A program made the translations under genes and the position numbers. The notes below the pieces were generated by a model that was given only the letters and a program-made list of their open reading frames with translations, was not told where the DNA came from and made no database searches. Below are positions 1-6,258 of a stretch of DNA of 6,611 nucleotides, one piece after another; positions within the stretch are counted from its first letter, which is position 1; each line of letters opens with the position of its first letter. The DNA comes from an uncultured bacterium. GTDB lineage: Bacteria; Bacillota; Clostridia; Lachnospirales; Lachnospiraceae. The stretch covers positions 1-6,611 of the forward strand of contig CALBJL010000044.1 in NCBI GenBank assembly GCA_937893485.1, read 5' to 3'.

Positions 1-2131
1 ATTGATGCACTGATCCACGCGATTGAATCCAGCCTGTCCCCGCTCGCCACACCGCCGCGCCATGTGCCGGAAGCAGGATCTCCATCCTGCCCTCTCTGAC
101 CTGATAGCGGATCGGCGCAAACGAATATCCCTCATCTGATGTGATCAGCAGACGGCTCATCTCACAATTCTGCCGCAGACCTGCTGACCAGACGGACTGT
201 TTGATGCGCCGCGGCTTGTCATCATTGTTGAGCATTATAACAAACTGCTCCTCCCGGTTAAATCTGCCATAAGCCAGATATTGCCGTGCGCCGCCCATCA
301 ACTTGAGCGAACCCGTGCGAAGTGCCGGATGCGCCCGGTGCAGCGCGATAATTTCCTTATGAAACCGGATCAGTTCCTCATCCGGTTTGTCCCACGGATA
401 CGTCCTGCGGTTGTCCGGGTCGGTAAATCCGCACACACCCGCCTCATCACCGTAGTATAACGTCGGCGCACCGGGCCATGTCATGAGCATCACGACCGCC
501 TCTCGCAGAATAGGCTTGCTCACACCCTCTTCTGCCGCATGTGCCCCGAGCTGCTCTGCCCGTCCAACCTTGTGATTTGTCCGCGTCAGGAAACGCGAAT
601 GGTCATGGTTGGACAACTGGTTCATCGCACATTGCAGGGACGGAGTCAGGAAATTCGCCATATAATGATTCATTGCACTCTTGAAATTCTCCGCATTGCC
701 GAGCTGGGATGCCTCATAGCCGTCGGAATGCTTTTCCATACCAGTCAGAAACCATGTCACCGGCTCCATAAATGCACTGTAATTCATAATCGTATCCCAC
801 TGGTCTCCCTGCAGCCAGCTCGTCGCATCGCCGTAATGCTCCGCCAGAATGACCGCATTCGGATTGGCATCCTTGACCACACGCCGGAAGTCTCTCCAGA
901 ACCGGTGATTCAATTCCTCGCTGTGTCCAAGATCCGACGCTACATCCAGCCGCCAGCCATCGGCATTGTACGGCGGTGACACCCATTTTTTAGCAATGTC
1001 CAGAATATACGCATACAGCTGCGCAGAATCGTCATAATTGAGCTTCGGCAGTGTATCGTGTCCCCACCAGCCCTCATAGGTCGTATTGTAAGGCCATGCG
1101 CTCTGATCCTGAAACCGGAAATATCCGCGGTACTTGCTGTCTTTATCAATATATGCACCATTCTCATACATCGGATTCTGGTGGTAGATCTCCTCGCGGT
1201 CCATCCATTTATGGAACGAGCCGCAATGATTAAACACACCATCCAGAATCACGCGGATTCCGCGCGCGTGCGCTTCCTCGACAAGCTGTATAAACAGCTC
1301 GTTACTCGCCTCAAGGTTCTCTCTTGCTGTCACACGCTGCTGATATTTCGTCGCCTTGCGGTTATCCCGGTCACCCGGTGCAAGACATTCACCGCCATCC
1401 TTGACAATTCTGCCGTAATGCGGATCAATATAGTCATAATCCTGACTGTCATATTTATGGTTGGAGGGGGAGACAAACAGCGGATTAAAATAGATCGCCT
1501 CAATGCCAAGCTCCTGCAGATAGTCCAGCTTCTTGCGCACGCCCTCAAGATCGCCGCCGTAAAACTCAGCAACCGAAAATCCGGACGGCACCTGATTCCA
1601 GTCGTTCATCCTGCGGCTGCCGTGGCGGATATAAAAATATTCATGATCCTCTACATCATTCGTCGGATCGCCATTGCAAAAGCGGTCTACGAGAATCTGG
1701 TACATGACCGCACCCTTTGCCCAGTCCGGCGTATGGAATCCGGGCTGGATACAGAAATCATACTGCGGCCGGCGCTCCGTCGTTACACCGCAGCGATCGT
1801 AAAAGCAGTGGATCAGCCCCGTACATACCTCAAAATAATAGCAGAAACGCTCTGTGCCGAGCGGAACCATAACACTGAAATAGTCAAATTCGTCCTCTGT
1901 CTCCGTCTTGCGCATCGCAATCCGCTGTTCTCCGCTGCGCAGCCAGACAATATCGACATTGTTGATCGCAGCACGAAACCGGATGATCACGGTCTGCCCT
2001 GCCTCCGGCTCCGCCGGAATGCGGTAGTCTGCCGTTCCGTCCGAAAACAGACCGCTCTTTTTCAGCAGTGGGCGCATCTGCATCATATACTCCATTTTCC
2101 GGTTCATATCATAGGGGGAATATTCTCTCAT
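1..2131 (-). CDS. GH13 alpha-glycosidase (neopullulanase / maltodextrin glucosidase-like), 3' end outside window
   Basis: This is a cytoplasmic alpha-glucan hydrolase of glycoside hydrolase family 13, read continuously for 710 codons to the left edge with no stop. The start is the ATG at 2131, with GGAG (2140-2143) 8 bases upstream. Residues 1 to about 135 look like the N-terminal beta domain of cyclomaltodextrinase/neopullulanase enzymes. The barrel begins near VMYQILVDRF (from about residue 142). GH13 region I is DGVFNH (D297), region II GWRLDVA (nucleophile D396), region III LAEHYGDA (acid/base E431) and region IV SNHDHSR (D510), so the triad is complete. The C-terminal beta domain closes around ILLPAHGAAVW, so the true end is probably just outside the window. 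There is no signal peptide or membrane segment, which suggests it acts on imported maltodextrins. About 35 extra residues (241-276) lie before region I. Region III resembles E. coli MalZ as I recall it, so neopullulanase, cyclomaltodextrinase and maltodextrin glucosidase cannot be told apart here. Confidence 0.93.
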   Translation of the reverse strand, partial: MREYSPYDMNRKMEYMMQMRPLLKKSGLFSDGTADYRIPAEPEAGQTVIIRFRAAINNVDIVWLRSGEQRIAMRKTETEDEFDYFSVMVPLGTERFCYYFEVCTGLIHCFYDRCGVTTERRPQYDFCIQPGFHTPDWAKGAVMYQILVDRFCNGDPTNDVEDHEYFYIRHGSRRMNDWNQVPSGFSVAEFYGGDLEGVRKKLDYLQELGIEAIYFNPLFVSPSNHKYDSQDYDYIDPHYGRIVKDGGECLAPGDRDNRKATKYQQRVTARENLEASNELFIQLVEEAHARGIRVILDGVFNHCGSFHKWMDREEIYHQNPMYENGAYIDKDSKYRGYFRFQDQSAWPYNTTYEGWWGHDTLPKLNYDDSAQLYAYILDIAKKWVSPPYNADGWRLDVASDLGHSEELNHRFWRDFRRVVKDANPNAVILAEHYGDATSWLQGDQWDTIMNYSAFMEPVTWFLTGMEKHSDGYEASQLGNAENFKSAMNHYMANFLTPSLQCAMNQLSNHDHSRFLTRTNHKVGRAEQLGAHAAEEGVSKPILREAVVMLMTWPGAPTLYYGDEAGVCGFTDPDNRRTYPWDKPDEELIRFHKEIIALHRAHPALRTGSLKLMGGARQYLAYGRFNREEQFVIMLNNDDKPRRIKQSVWSAGLRQNCEMSRLLITSDEGYSFAPIRYQVREGRMEILLPAHGAAVWRAGTGWIQSRGSVHQ

Positions 2132-2164
2132 ATTGTTTTCTCCATTTCATAACAATCAATTCAT

Positions 2165-2180
2165 GTCAAGCAAGCTTGAC
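2165..2180. promoter_or_regulatory. Perfect 7-2-7 inverted repeat before the GH13 gene, candidate operator
   Basis: GTCAAGC and GCTTGAC form a perfect 7-bp inverted repeat around a 2-base centre. It ends 33 bases before the GH13 ATG and about 21 bases before its GGAG. Flanking CAT and ATG extend the symmetry with a 2-base offset. An even-centred 16-bp palindrome in front of a sugar-utilisation gene fits a LacI-type or similar repressor operator. In RNA it would instead form a hairpin just upstream of the ribosome binding site. No regulator gene is visible in the window, so the assignment is inference. Confidence 0.35.
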
Positions 2181-2227
2181 TCATGCTTTGCCCGTAAATT
2201 GCCTTGGCTCTGAACTTGAGACAAAGT

Positions 2228-2260
2228 AAAAAAGACAGGACGTTCGTCACTGTCTTTTTT
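2228..2260 (-). terminator. Strong intrinsic terminator, bidirectional in form
   Basis: AAAAAAGACAG (2228-2238) pairs perfectly with CTGTCTTTTTT (2250-2260) over 11 bp. The GACG and CGTC arms inside extend the stem past a single bulged A. Six Us end the structure on either strand. The only genes reading into it are on the minus strand. It therefore either ends the ftsH transcript about 230 bases after the ftsH stop, or lies inside the leader of the GH13 gene, whose start is 97 bases further on. The structure is clear; its role is less so. Confidence 0.75.
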
Positions 2261-2327
2261 AGGAGAAGGTATTTTTACTATGGGGTGTAGCAAAAACCAT
2301 ATAATGTATTGGGGGGTTTTTACAGTG

Positions 2328-2355
2328 ATTATAATAGCATGGATCATACTTTAAG
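2328..2355 (-). promoter_or_regulatory. Candidate promoter for the GH13 gene
   Basis: A perfect TATAAT (2328-2333, minus strand) has a poor -35 match, CTTAAA (2350-2355), 16 bases upstream. It is the best -10 element I found in the intergenic region. A start near 2321 would give a leader of about 190 bases that runs through the terminator at 2228-2260. The weak -35 would suit an activator-dependent promoter, but the match may be chance in AT-rich DNA. The same TATAAT is nearly palindromic, so orientation is not secure. Confidence 0.3.
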
Positions 2356-2357
2356 TG

Positions 2358-2451
2358 TGCACAAACATGAGAAAATTTGTCCCTCCTTTTTGTGCATTTT
2401 CACATCAAGTCCCTCTTTATCCCGCTAAAATTCCTCTCCATTTTGCACAAA
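2358..2451. repeat. Three copies of TGCACAAA in alternating orientation
   Basis: TGCACAAA occurs on the plus strand at 2358-2365 and 2444-2451, and inverted as TTTGTGCA at 2389-2396. The first and middle copies could form an 8-bp stem around a 23-base loop; the middle and last copies could also pair. They lie just downstream of the ftsH stop and upstream of the candidate GH13 promoter. They may be binding sites for a regulator or parts of an RNA fold in the ftsH 3' end. Three exact 8-mers in under 100 bases is more than I expect by chance, but the region is AT-rich and short. Confidence 0.4.
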
Positions 2452-2491
2452 TCAACACAAAACACCAGTGAAAGTGTTGTTTTTCCTTGTT

Positions 2492-4303
2492 TTATGACTC
2501 AAACAGCGCCTCAAATTCTTCCCGCGTAATCTTTTCTTTCTGAATCAGAAGCTGTGCACAGCGATCGAGTACATCCCGATGCGAGAGAATGATCTCCTTT
2601 GCCTTGGCATAGCTCTCATCGATGATGCGCTTGATCTCCTCGTCGATCGCACCCGCGACGCCTTCGCCGTAGCCGCGCTTGTGCGCCAGATCACGCCCGA
2701 TAAACACTTCATCCTCATCGTTATCGTAGTTGATCAGACCGACGCGGTCAGACATACCGTACTTTGTGACCATCGCCTTTGCCAGCGCGGTCGCCTGCTT
2801 GATATCCTGCGATGCCCCGGTCGTGATGTCATCAAAGACTAACTCCTCTGCCACTCTGCCGCCGAGATCCACGATAATCTCCTGCAGCATCTTCTTTTTC
2901 GATAAGAACATCTCATCCTTTTCGGGCAGCGGCATCGTATAGCCCGCAGCACCGCTTCCGGTCGGGATGATCGATACCGTATAGACCGGTCCGACATCCG
3001 GCAGTACATGGAACAGGATCGCGTGACCCGCCTCATGGAACGCGGTGATCCGCTTTTCTTCCTCTGAAATGATCTTGCTGTGTTTCTCAGGACCGATACC
3101 AACCTTTACAAATGCCTGCTTGATATCCTCCTGCACGAGATACGGACGGTTTTTCTTGGCTGCGAGGATCGCAGACTCATTCAGCAGATTCTCAAGGTCT
3201 GCGCCCGTAAAGCCTGCGGTCGTCTGCGCAATCTGCTCCAGATCCACATCCTCTGCCAGCGGCTTGTTCTTGGCATGCACCTTTAAGATCTCGCTTCTGC
3301 CTGCCACATCCGGTCTGCCGACTGTGACTTTCCGGTCAAAACGTCCCGGACGCATGATCGCGGGATCGAGAATATCCACGCGGTTGGTCGCCGCCATGAC
3401 GATGATTCCCTCATTGACACCGAATCCGTCCATCTCGACCAATAACTGGTTCAGCGTCTGCTCGCGCTCGTCATGTCCGCCGCCCATGCCGGTACCACGC
3501 CTTCTGGCTACCGCATCGATCTCATCGATAAATACGATACACGGCGCGTTGCGCTTGGCATCCTCAAACAGATCGCGGACACGGGAAGCACCGACACCGA
3601 CAAACATCTCTACAAAATCAGAACCTGAAATACTGAAAAACGGCACGCCCGCCTCTCCTGCAACTGCTTTGGCAAGCAGGGTTTTTCCAGTTCCCGGAGG
3701 GCCTACTAACAGGACACCCTTGGGGATACGCGCGCCCAGCTTTGTATATTTTTCCGGCGCACGCAGGAAATCCACAAGCTCCTCGAGCTCTTCTTTTTCT
3801 TCTTTGAGTCCCGCGACGTTATCAAAACCGACCTGCTTGTCATTCGCATTTGACATTCGCGCGCGGCTCTTGCCGAAATTCATCATCTGCGCATTGCCGC
3901 CACCGCCTGCCTGATTATTCATAATCGTAAACAGGATAAACATCGCCGCAAATACAAGCAGCAGCGGAAGCAGGGATGTCAGCCAGCTCTCCGCGGGAAC
4001 TTTGCGTGTCACATAGTTGGTAAAATGATACTCATCCATCAGATCAATGATCCCCTGCGTGTCAAACACGTAAAAGGTCTTCTGCGTCGAATCCGACATC
4101 GTTACCAGCACGCTTCCGGTCGGTACATCTCTGCTGGGTGACACATCGACTGCCGCCACCTTGGAATCCTTTAAATCCCTCTCAAAAAGGGAAACATTAT
4201 AATCACTGGTCGCCCCGGTGCCCGTTCCGAACATGAACCATAGCAGGATCACTCCCATGATCAGCACGAAATAGAGCACAGCGCCCCGATAATTTCGTTT
4301 CAA
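2492..4303 (-). CDS. ftsH: ATP-dependent zinc metalloprotease FtsH
   Basis: FtsH is a membrane-anchored AAA+ protease that unfolds and degrades misfolded membrane proteins and some short-lived regulators, working as a hexamer. The 603-residue protein shows the full family layout. A first membrane helix spans about 8-26, an external domain about 27-107, and a second helix about 108-128. The AAA module has Walker A GPPGTGKT (201-208), the pore motif FVG (234-236), Walker B IVFIDEID (256-263), and the second region of homology with arginine fingers R318 and R321. The protease domain carries HEAGH (423-427) as zinc site and D500 as probable third ligand. It is about 40 residues shorter than E. 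coli FtsH, mostly in the C-terminal tail. The start is TTG at 4303, fixed by AGGAGG at 4310-4315 and by the first helix needing these residues; the next in-frame ATG (residue 17) would cut into that helix. It begins 12 bases after the hpt stop. Confidence 0.98.
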   Translation of the reverse strand: MKRNYRGAVLYFVLIMGVILLWFMFGTGTGATSDYNVSLFERDLKDSKVAAVDVSPSRDVPTGSVLVTMSDSTQKTFYVFDTQGIIDLMDEYHFTNYVTRKVPAESWLTSLLPLLLVFAAMFILFTIMNNQAGGGGNAQMMNFGKSRARMSNANDKQVGFDNVAGLKEEKEELEELVDFLRAPEKYTKLGARIPKGVLLVGPPGTGKTLLAKAVAGEAGVPFFSISGSDFVEMFVGVGASRVRDLFEDAKRNAPCIVFIDEIDAVARRRGTGMGGGHDEREQTLNQLLVEMDGFGVNEGIIVMAATNRVDILDPAIMRPGRFDRKVTVGRPDVAGRSEILKVHAKNKPLAEDVDLEQIAQTTAGFTGADLENLLNESAILAAKKNRPYLVQEDIKQAFVKVGIGPEKHSKIISEEEKRITAFHEAGHAILFHVLPDVGPVYTVSIIPTGSGAAGYTMPLPEKDEMFLSKKKMLQEIIVDLGGRVAEELVFDDITTGASQDIKQATALAKAMVTKYGMSDRVGLINYDNDEDEVFIGRDLAHKRGYGEGVAGAIDEEIKRIIDESYAKAKEIILSHRDVLDRCAQLLIQKEKITREEFEALFES

Positions 4304-4309
4304 AGCAAA

Positions 4310-4315
4310 CCTCCT
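4310..4315 (-). promoter_or_regulatory. Shine-Dalgarno that fixes the TTG start of ftsH
   Basis: A perfect AGGAGG sits 6 bases before TTG (4301-4303) and directly follows the TAG stop of hpt (4316-4318). No ATG lies at suitable spacing, so this site decides the start. A strong ribosome site beside a weak start codon, touching the upstream stop, suggests translation linked to hpt. Confidence 0.85.
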
Positions 4316-4846
4316 CTATTCTTCATCAAATTCAACAATACCGATGTAAGGAAGATTTCTGTAATGCTGATCATAATCCAGTCCGTATCCCACAACAAAC
4401 TTGTCCGGAATCTGGAAACCAACATAATCCACATCTACCTCTGTCACACGCTCCTCCGGCTTGTCAAGCAGTGTACACAGCTTTAAAGACTTCGGATTTC
4501 TCTGCTGTAAATTGTCTAACAGATACGCCAATGTGCGTCCGGTATCGATAATATCCTCTACAACCAGCACATGCTTTCCCTCGATCGGCGTGTCCAGATC
4601 CTTGATGATCCGCACATTGCCGGATGAACGTGTCTGTGAGCCGTAGCTCGATACAGACATGAAATCCAGCGACACCGGCACGGTGATGTGCTTTGCCAGC
4701 TCCGTCATAAAAAAGACACCGCCCTTTAAGATACAAAGCATATATATCTCTTCTCCGTCATAATCCTTGCTGATCTGTGCGCCAAGCTCTGCAATCTTCG
4801 CCGCCACATCTGCCTCAGATATTAACTCATGAATCGTCTCACTCAT
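4316..4846 (-). CDS. hpt: Hypoxanthine(-guanine) phosphoribosyltransferase
   Basis: This cytosolic purine-salvage enzyme transfers the phosphoribosyl group of PRPP to hypoxanthine (and usually guanine) to make IMP or GMP. The 176-residue length is normal for bacterial type I enzymes. Visible motifs are LKGG (40-43), which binds pyrophosphate; the SSYG loop (66-69), part of the flexible active-site lid; the PRPP motif VLVVEDIIDTGRTL (93-106) with acidic pair E97-D98 and the likely catalytic base D101; and the conserved C-terminal block DKFVVGYGLDYDQHYRNLPYIG, which shapes the purine pocket. The ATG overlaps the end of tilS by 8 bases, and GGAGG (4855-4859) lies 8 bases upstream inside tilS. 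The tilS-hpt-ftsH order is conserved across Firmicutes, which supports the call over xanthine or adenine phosphoribosyltransferase. Confidence 0.97.
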   Translation of the reverse strand: MSETIHELISEADVAAKIAELGAQISKDYDGEEIYMLCILKGGVFFMTELAKHITVPVSLDFMSVSSYGSQTRSSGNVRIIKDLDTPIEGKHVLVVEDIIDTGRTLAYLLDNLQQRNPKSLKLCTLLDKPEERVTEVDVDYVGFQIPDKFVVGYGLDYDQHYRNLPYIGIVEFDEE

Positions 4847-6230
4847 TTTCTTTTCCTCCGCTATACTGTACTTTTAATATTCGTCTGGTGTGAGTATCCA
4901 CCTTGTAGTAGTCACTGACCCGATGTCCAATGACCCATATAATATGCGATCCGTCCGCCAGCAGCCAGAGCTTTTCCCGCTCCTGCCTCGGAATCTTTTC
5001 GTTCACCAGATAGCTTTTGAGCTTCTGTCTGTGACCCGCGGCATCAATCGTCAGATAATCGCCGCGTTGCCGTTTCCGAATCTGCACATGATGTTTTATT
5101 TTATCATAATCAAAGCATTTCGTATACTTTTTTTTGGAAATTTCAACCTCCGGCGCATAATCGATGATCTCCATCCGAACCCGTCCACGCATACTGCCTC
5201 CTGCATCGTCCGGTTCACCCTGCTGCCTGCGCATCAGTGTAACCCCTTCGTAGCCGCGCCACGCCTCCACCTCATAGGGCAGTGACAGCCGGTGTCCCAC
5301 CTGATGGTCAAACAGCTCCAGCAATGCCGCAATATGCTTAGTCTGCAAATCCCTTGCCTGTCCGGCACAGCGCTCCAGCGCGCGGTACAGCACACGCCGC
5401 TGCATGATCGGCGGCTCCTGTCTGAGCTGCTCCAAAACCAGCACTTCACCGCTCTGCCGCTCCAGCACAGCCTGTCCATACACAGTCTGCGTCTGCTGCG
5501 CCAGATAGTCCTCCGTCTCCTGCAGTCGTGTGGCACTCTCACACAGATGTCTGACCGCCTGCGCGTTGAGCTGTTTCAGCACCGGAAATACCTCCCGGCG
5601 CAGCCGGTTTCTCGTATACGCAGTGTCTGTGTTCGTCGCGTCCTCGCGCCAGCAGATCCCCCGTCCGATCAGATATGCCTCAATCTGTCCGCGCCCGACT
5701 TCTAACAGCGGACGAATAATACGTCCGCGCCGCGGCCGGATGCCGCCGATTCCCCGCAGGTCGCTCCCGCGTATCATCTGCCAGAGCACAGTTTCCGCCT
5801 GATCCTCCCTGTGATGTGCAACGGCGATCCTGACCTGTCCGCCACGCAGCCCGCCGCTCTGCTCCAACGCCTGTGCTGCGCGCTCAAATGCCTCATAGCG
5901 CAGAATACGCGCCGCCTCCTCCAGCGAACAGCCGTGCTGTGCGGCATGCACGCATGCGTCCACCTGCACAACCTCACACGGAATCTCCCGATTTTTACAG
6001 TAATCCGCTACAAACTGTGCATCTGCCATGCTCGCCTCGCCCCGGATGCCATGCTCCACATGGATGACACGCAGCGCAAAAGCCACGTCTGCCCTGCAGG
6101 TGCGCAAAAGTTCTAACAGGCACATGGAATCCGCGCCCCCACTGACACCCGCAAGCACAACATCACCCGCCCCGATCAGCCCGTTTGCCTCTATATATTG
6201 TTTTACCTGTGCTTCTAATCTTTCACTCAT
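4839..6230 (-). CDS. tilS: tRNA(Ile)-lysidine synthetase
   Basis: TilS uses ATP to attach lysine to C34 of the CAU-anticodon tRNA-Ile, changing its codon from AUG to AUA and its charging from Met to Ile; it is essential in most bacteria. The 463-residue protein has the N-type ATP-pyrophosphatase loop SGGADS (30-35), then HVEHGIRG (58-64 region, usually HVNHGLR), then AVAHHREDQAET (136-147), a family signature. The block ATNTDTAYTRNRLRREVFP (198-216) is the conserved tRNA-contact segment. The middle is a glutamine- and arginine-rich helical region, and residues from about 375 form the TilS C-terminal domain, with a conserved KSYLVNEKIPRQER stretch and a WVIGHRVSDYY segment. The ATG at 6230 has only a weak GGGA 7 bases upstream, and the start follows the spoIIE stop by 28 bases. 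The last codons overlap hpt in the shared ATGAGTGA. Confidence 0.97.
   Translation of the reverse strand: MSERLEAQVKQYIEANGLIGAGDVVLAGVSGGADSMCLLELLRTCRADVAFALRVIHVEHGIRGEASMADAQFVADYCKNREIPCEVVQVDACVHAAQHGCSLEEAARILRYEAFERAAQALEQSGGLRGGQVRIAVAHHREDQAETVLWQMIRGSDLRGIGGIRPRRGRIIRPLLEVGRGQIEAYLIGRGICWREDATNTDTAYTRNRLRREVFPVLKQLNAQAVRHLCESATRLQETEDYLAQQTQTVYGQAVLERQSGEVLVLEQLRQEPPIMQRRVLYRALERCAGQARDLQTKHIAALLELFDHQVGHRLSLPYEVEAWRGYEGVTLMRRQQGEPDDAGGSMRGRVRMEIIDYAPEVEISKKKYTKCFDYDKIKHHVQIRKRQRGDYLTIDAAGHRQKLKSYLVNEKIPRQEREKLWLLADGSHIIWVIGHRVSDYYKVDTHTRRILKVQYSGGKENE
4855..4859 (-). promoter_or_regulatory. Shine-Dalgarno of hpt, inside the 3' end of tilS
   Basis: GGAGG lies 8 bases before the hpt ATG and within the last tilS codons. 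Together with the 8-base overlap of the two reading frames it supports coupled translation of tilS and hpt. Confidence 0.8.
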
Positions 6231-6258
6231 TGTATATTCCCAGATTTATATAGTAGGT

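Larger units (their letters stand above)
2132..2491. other. Intergenic region between ftsH and the GH13 gene, rich in inverted repeats
   Basis: This 360-base AT-rich gap holds no convincing protein gene. In transcription order (descending coordinates) it contains: three copies of TGCACAAA in alternating orientation (2358-2451), a possible promoter (2328-2355), two competing hairpins (2268-2321), a strong intrinsic terminator (2228-2260), a perfect inverted repeat (2165-2180), and the Shine-Dalgarno of the GH13 gene (2140-2143). Some of these must belong to the end of the ftsH transcript and the rest to the leader of the GH13 gene. The sequence alone does not show where one ends and the other begins. 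Confidence 0.7.

Noticed and set aside
1058..2152. Plus-strand open frame of 364 codons opposite the GH13 gene
   Set aside because: It is antisense to a gene with an intact triad and all four GH13 regions. Its protein is low-complexity in Ile, Arg and His, has no recognisable motif, and lacks a good ribosome site. It follows from the codon use of the real gene.
2145..2178. TTGCTT/TATGAA promoter overlapping the 7-2-7 inverted repeat
   Set aside because: Both hexamers are poor matches, and the start it implies would fall on or within a few bases of the ribosome site, leaving almost no leader.
2156..2347. Minus-strand 63-codon frame in the intergenic gap
   Set aside because: It runs straight through the strong terminator at 2228-2260, has no clear ribosome site, and its product resembles nothing I know.
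2461..2478. Small hairpin just after the ftsH stop as its own terminator
   Set aside because: The AACAC/GTGTT stem has only 5 bp, and the bases after it (TTGTGTTG) are not a clean U run.
3045..3914. Plus-strand open frame of 289 codons opposite ftsH
   Set aside because: It is Ser/Arg/Pro-rich with no family likeness and is fully antisense to the conserved AAA+ core of ftsH.
6231..6258. Promoter for tilS in the gap after spoIIE
   Set aside because: TACTAT and TATATA look like -10 elements, but no acceptable -35 lies at the right distance inside the spoIIE end.
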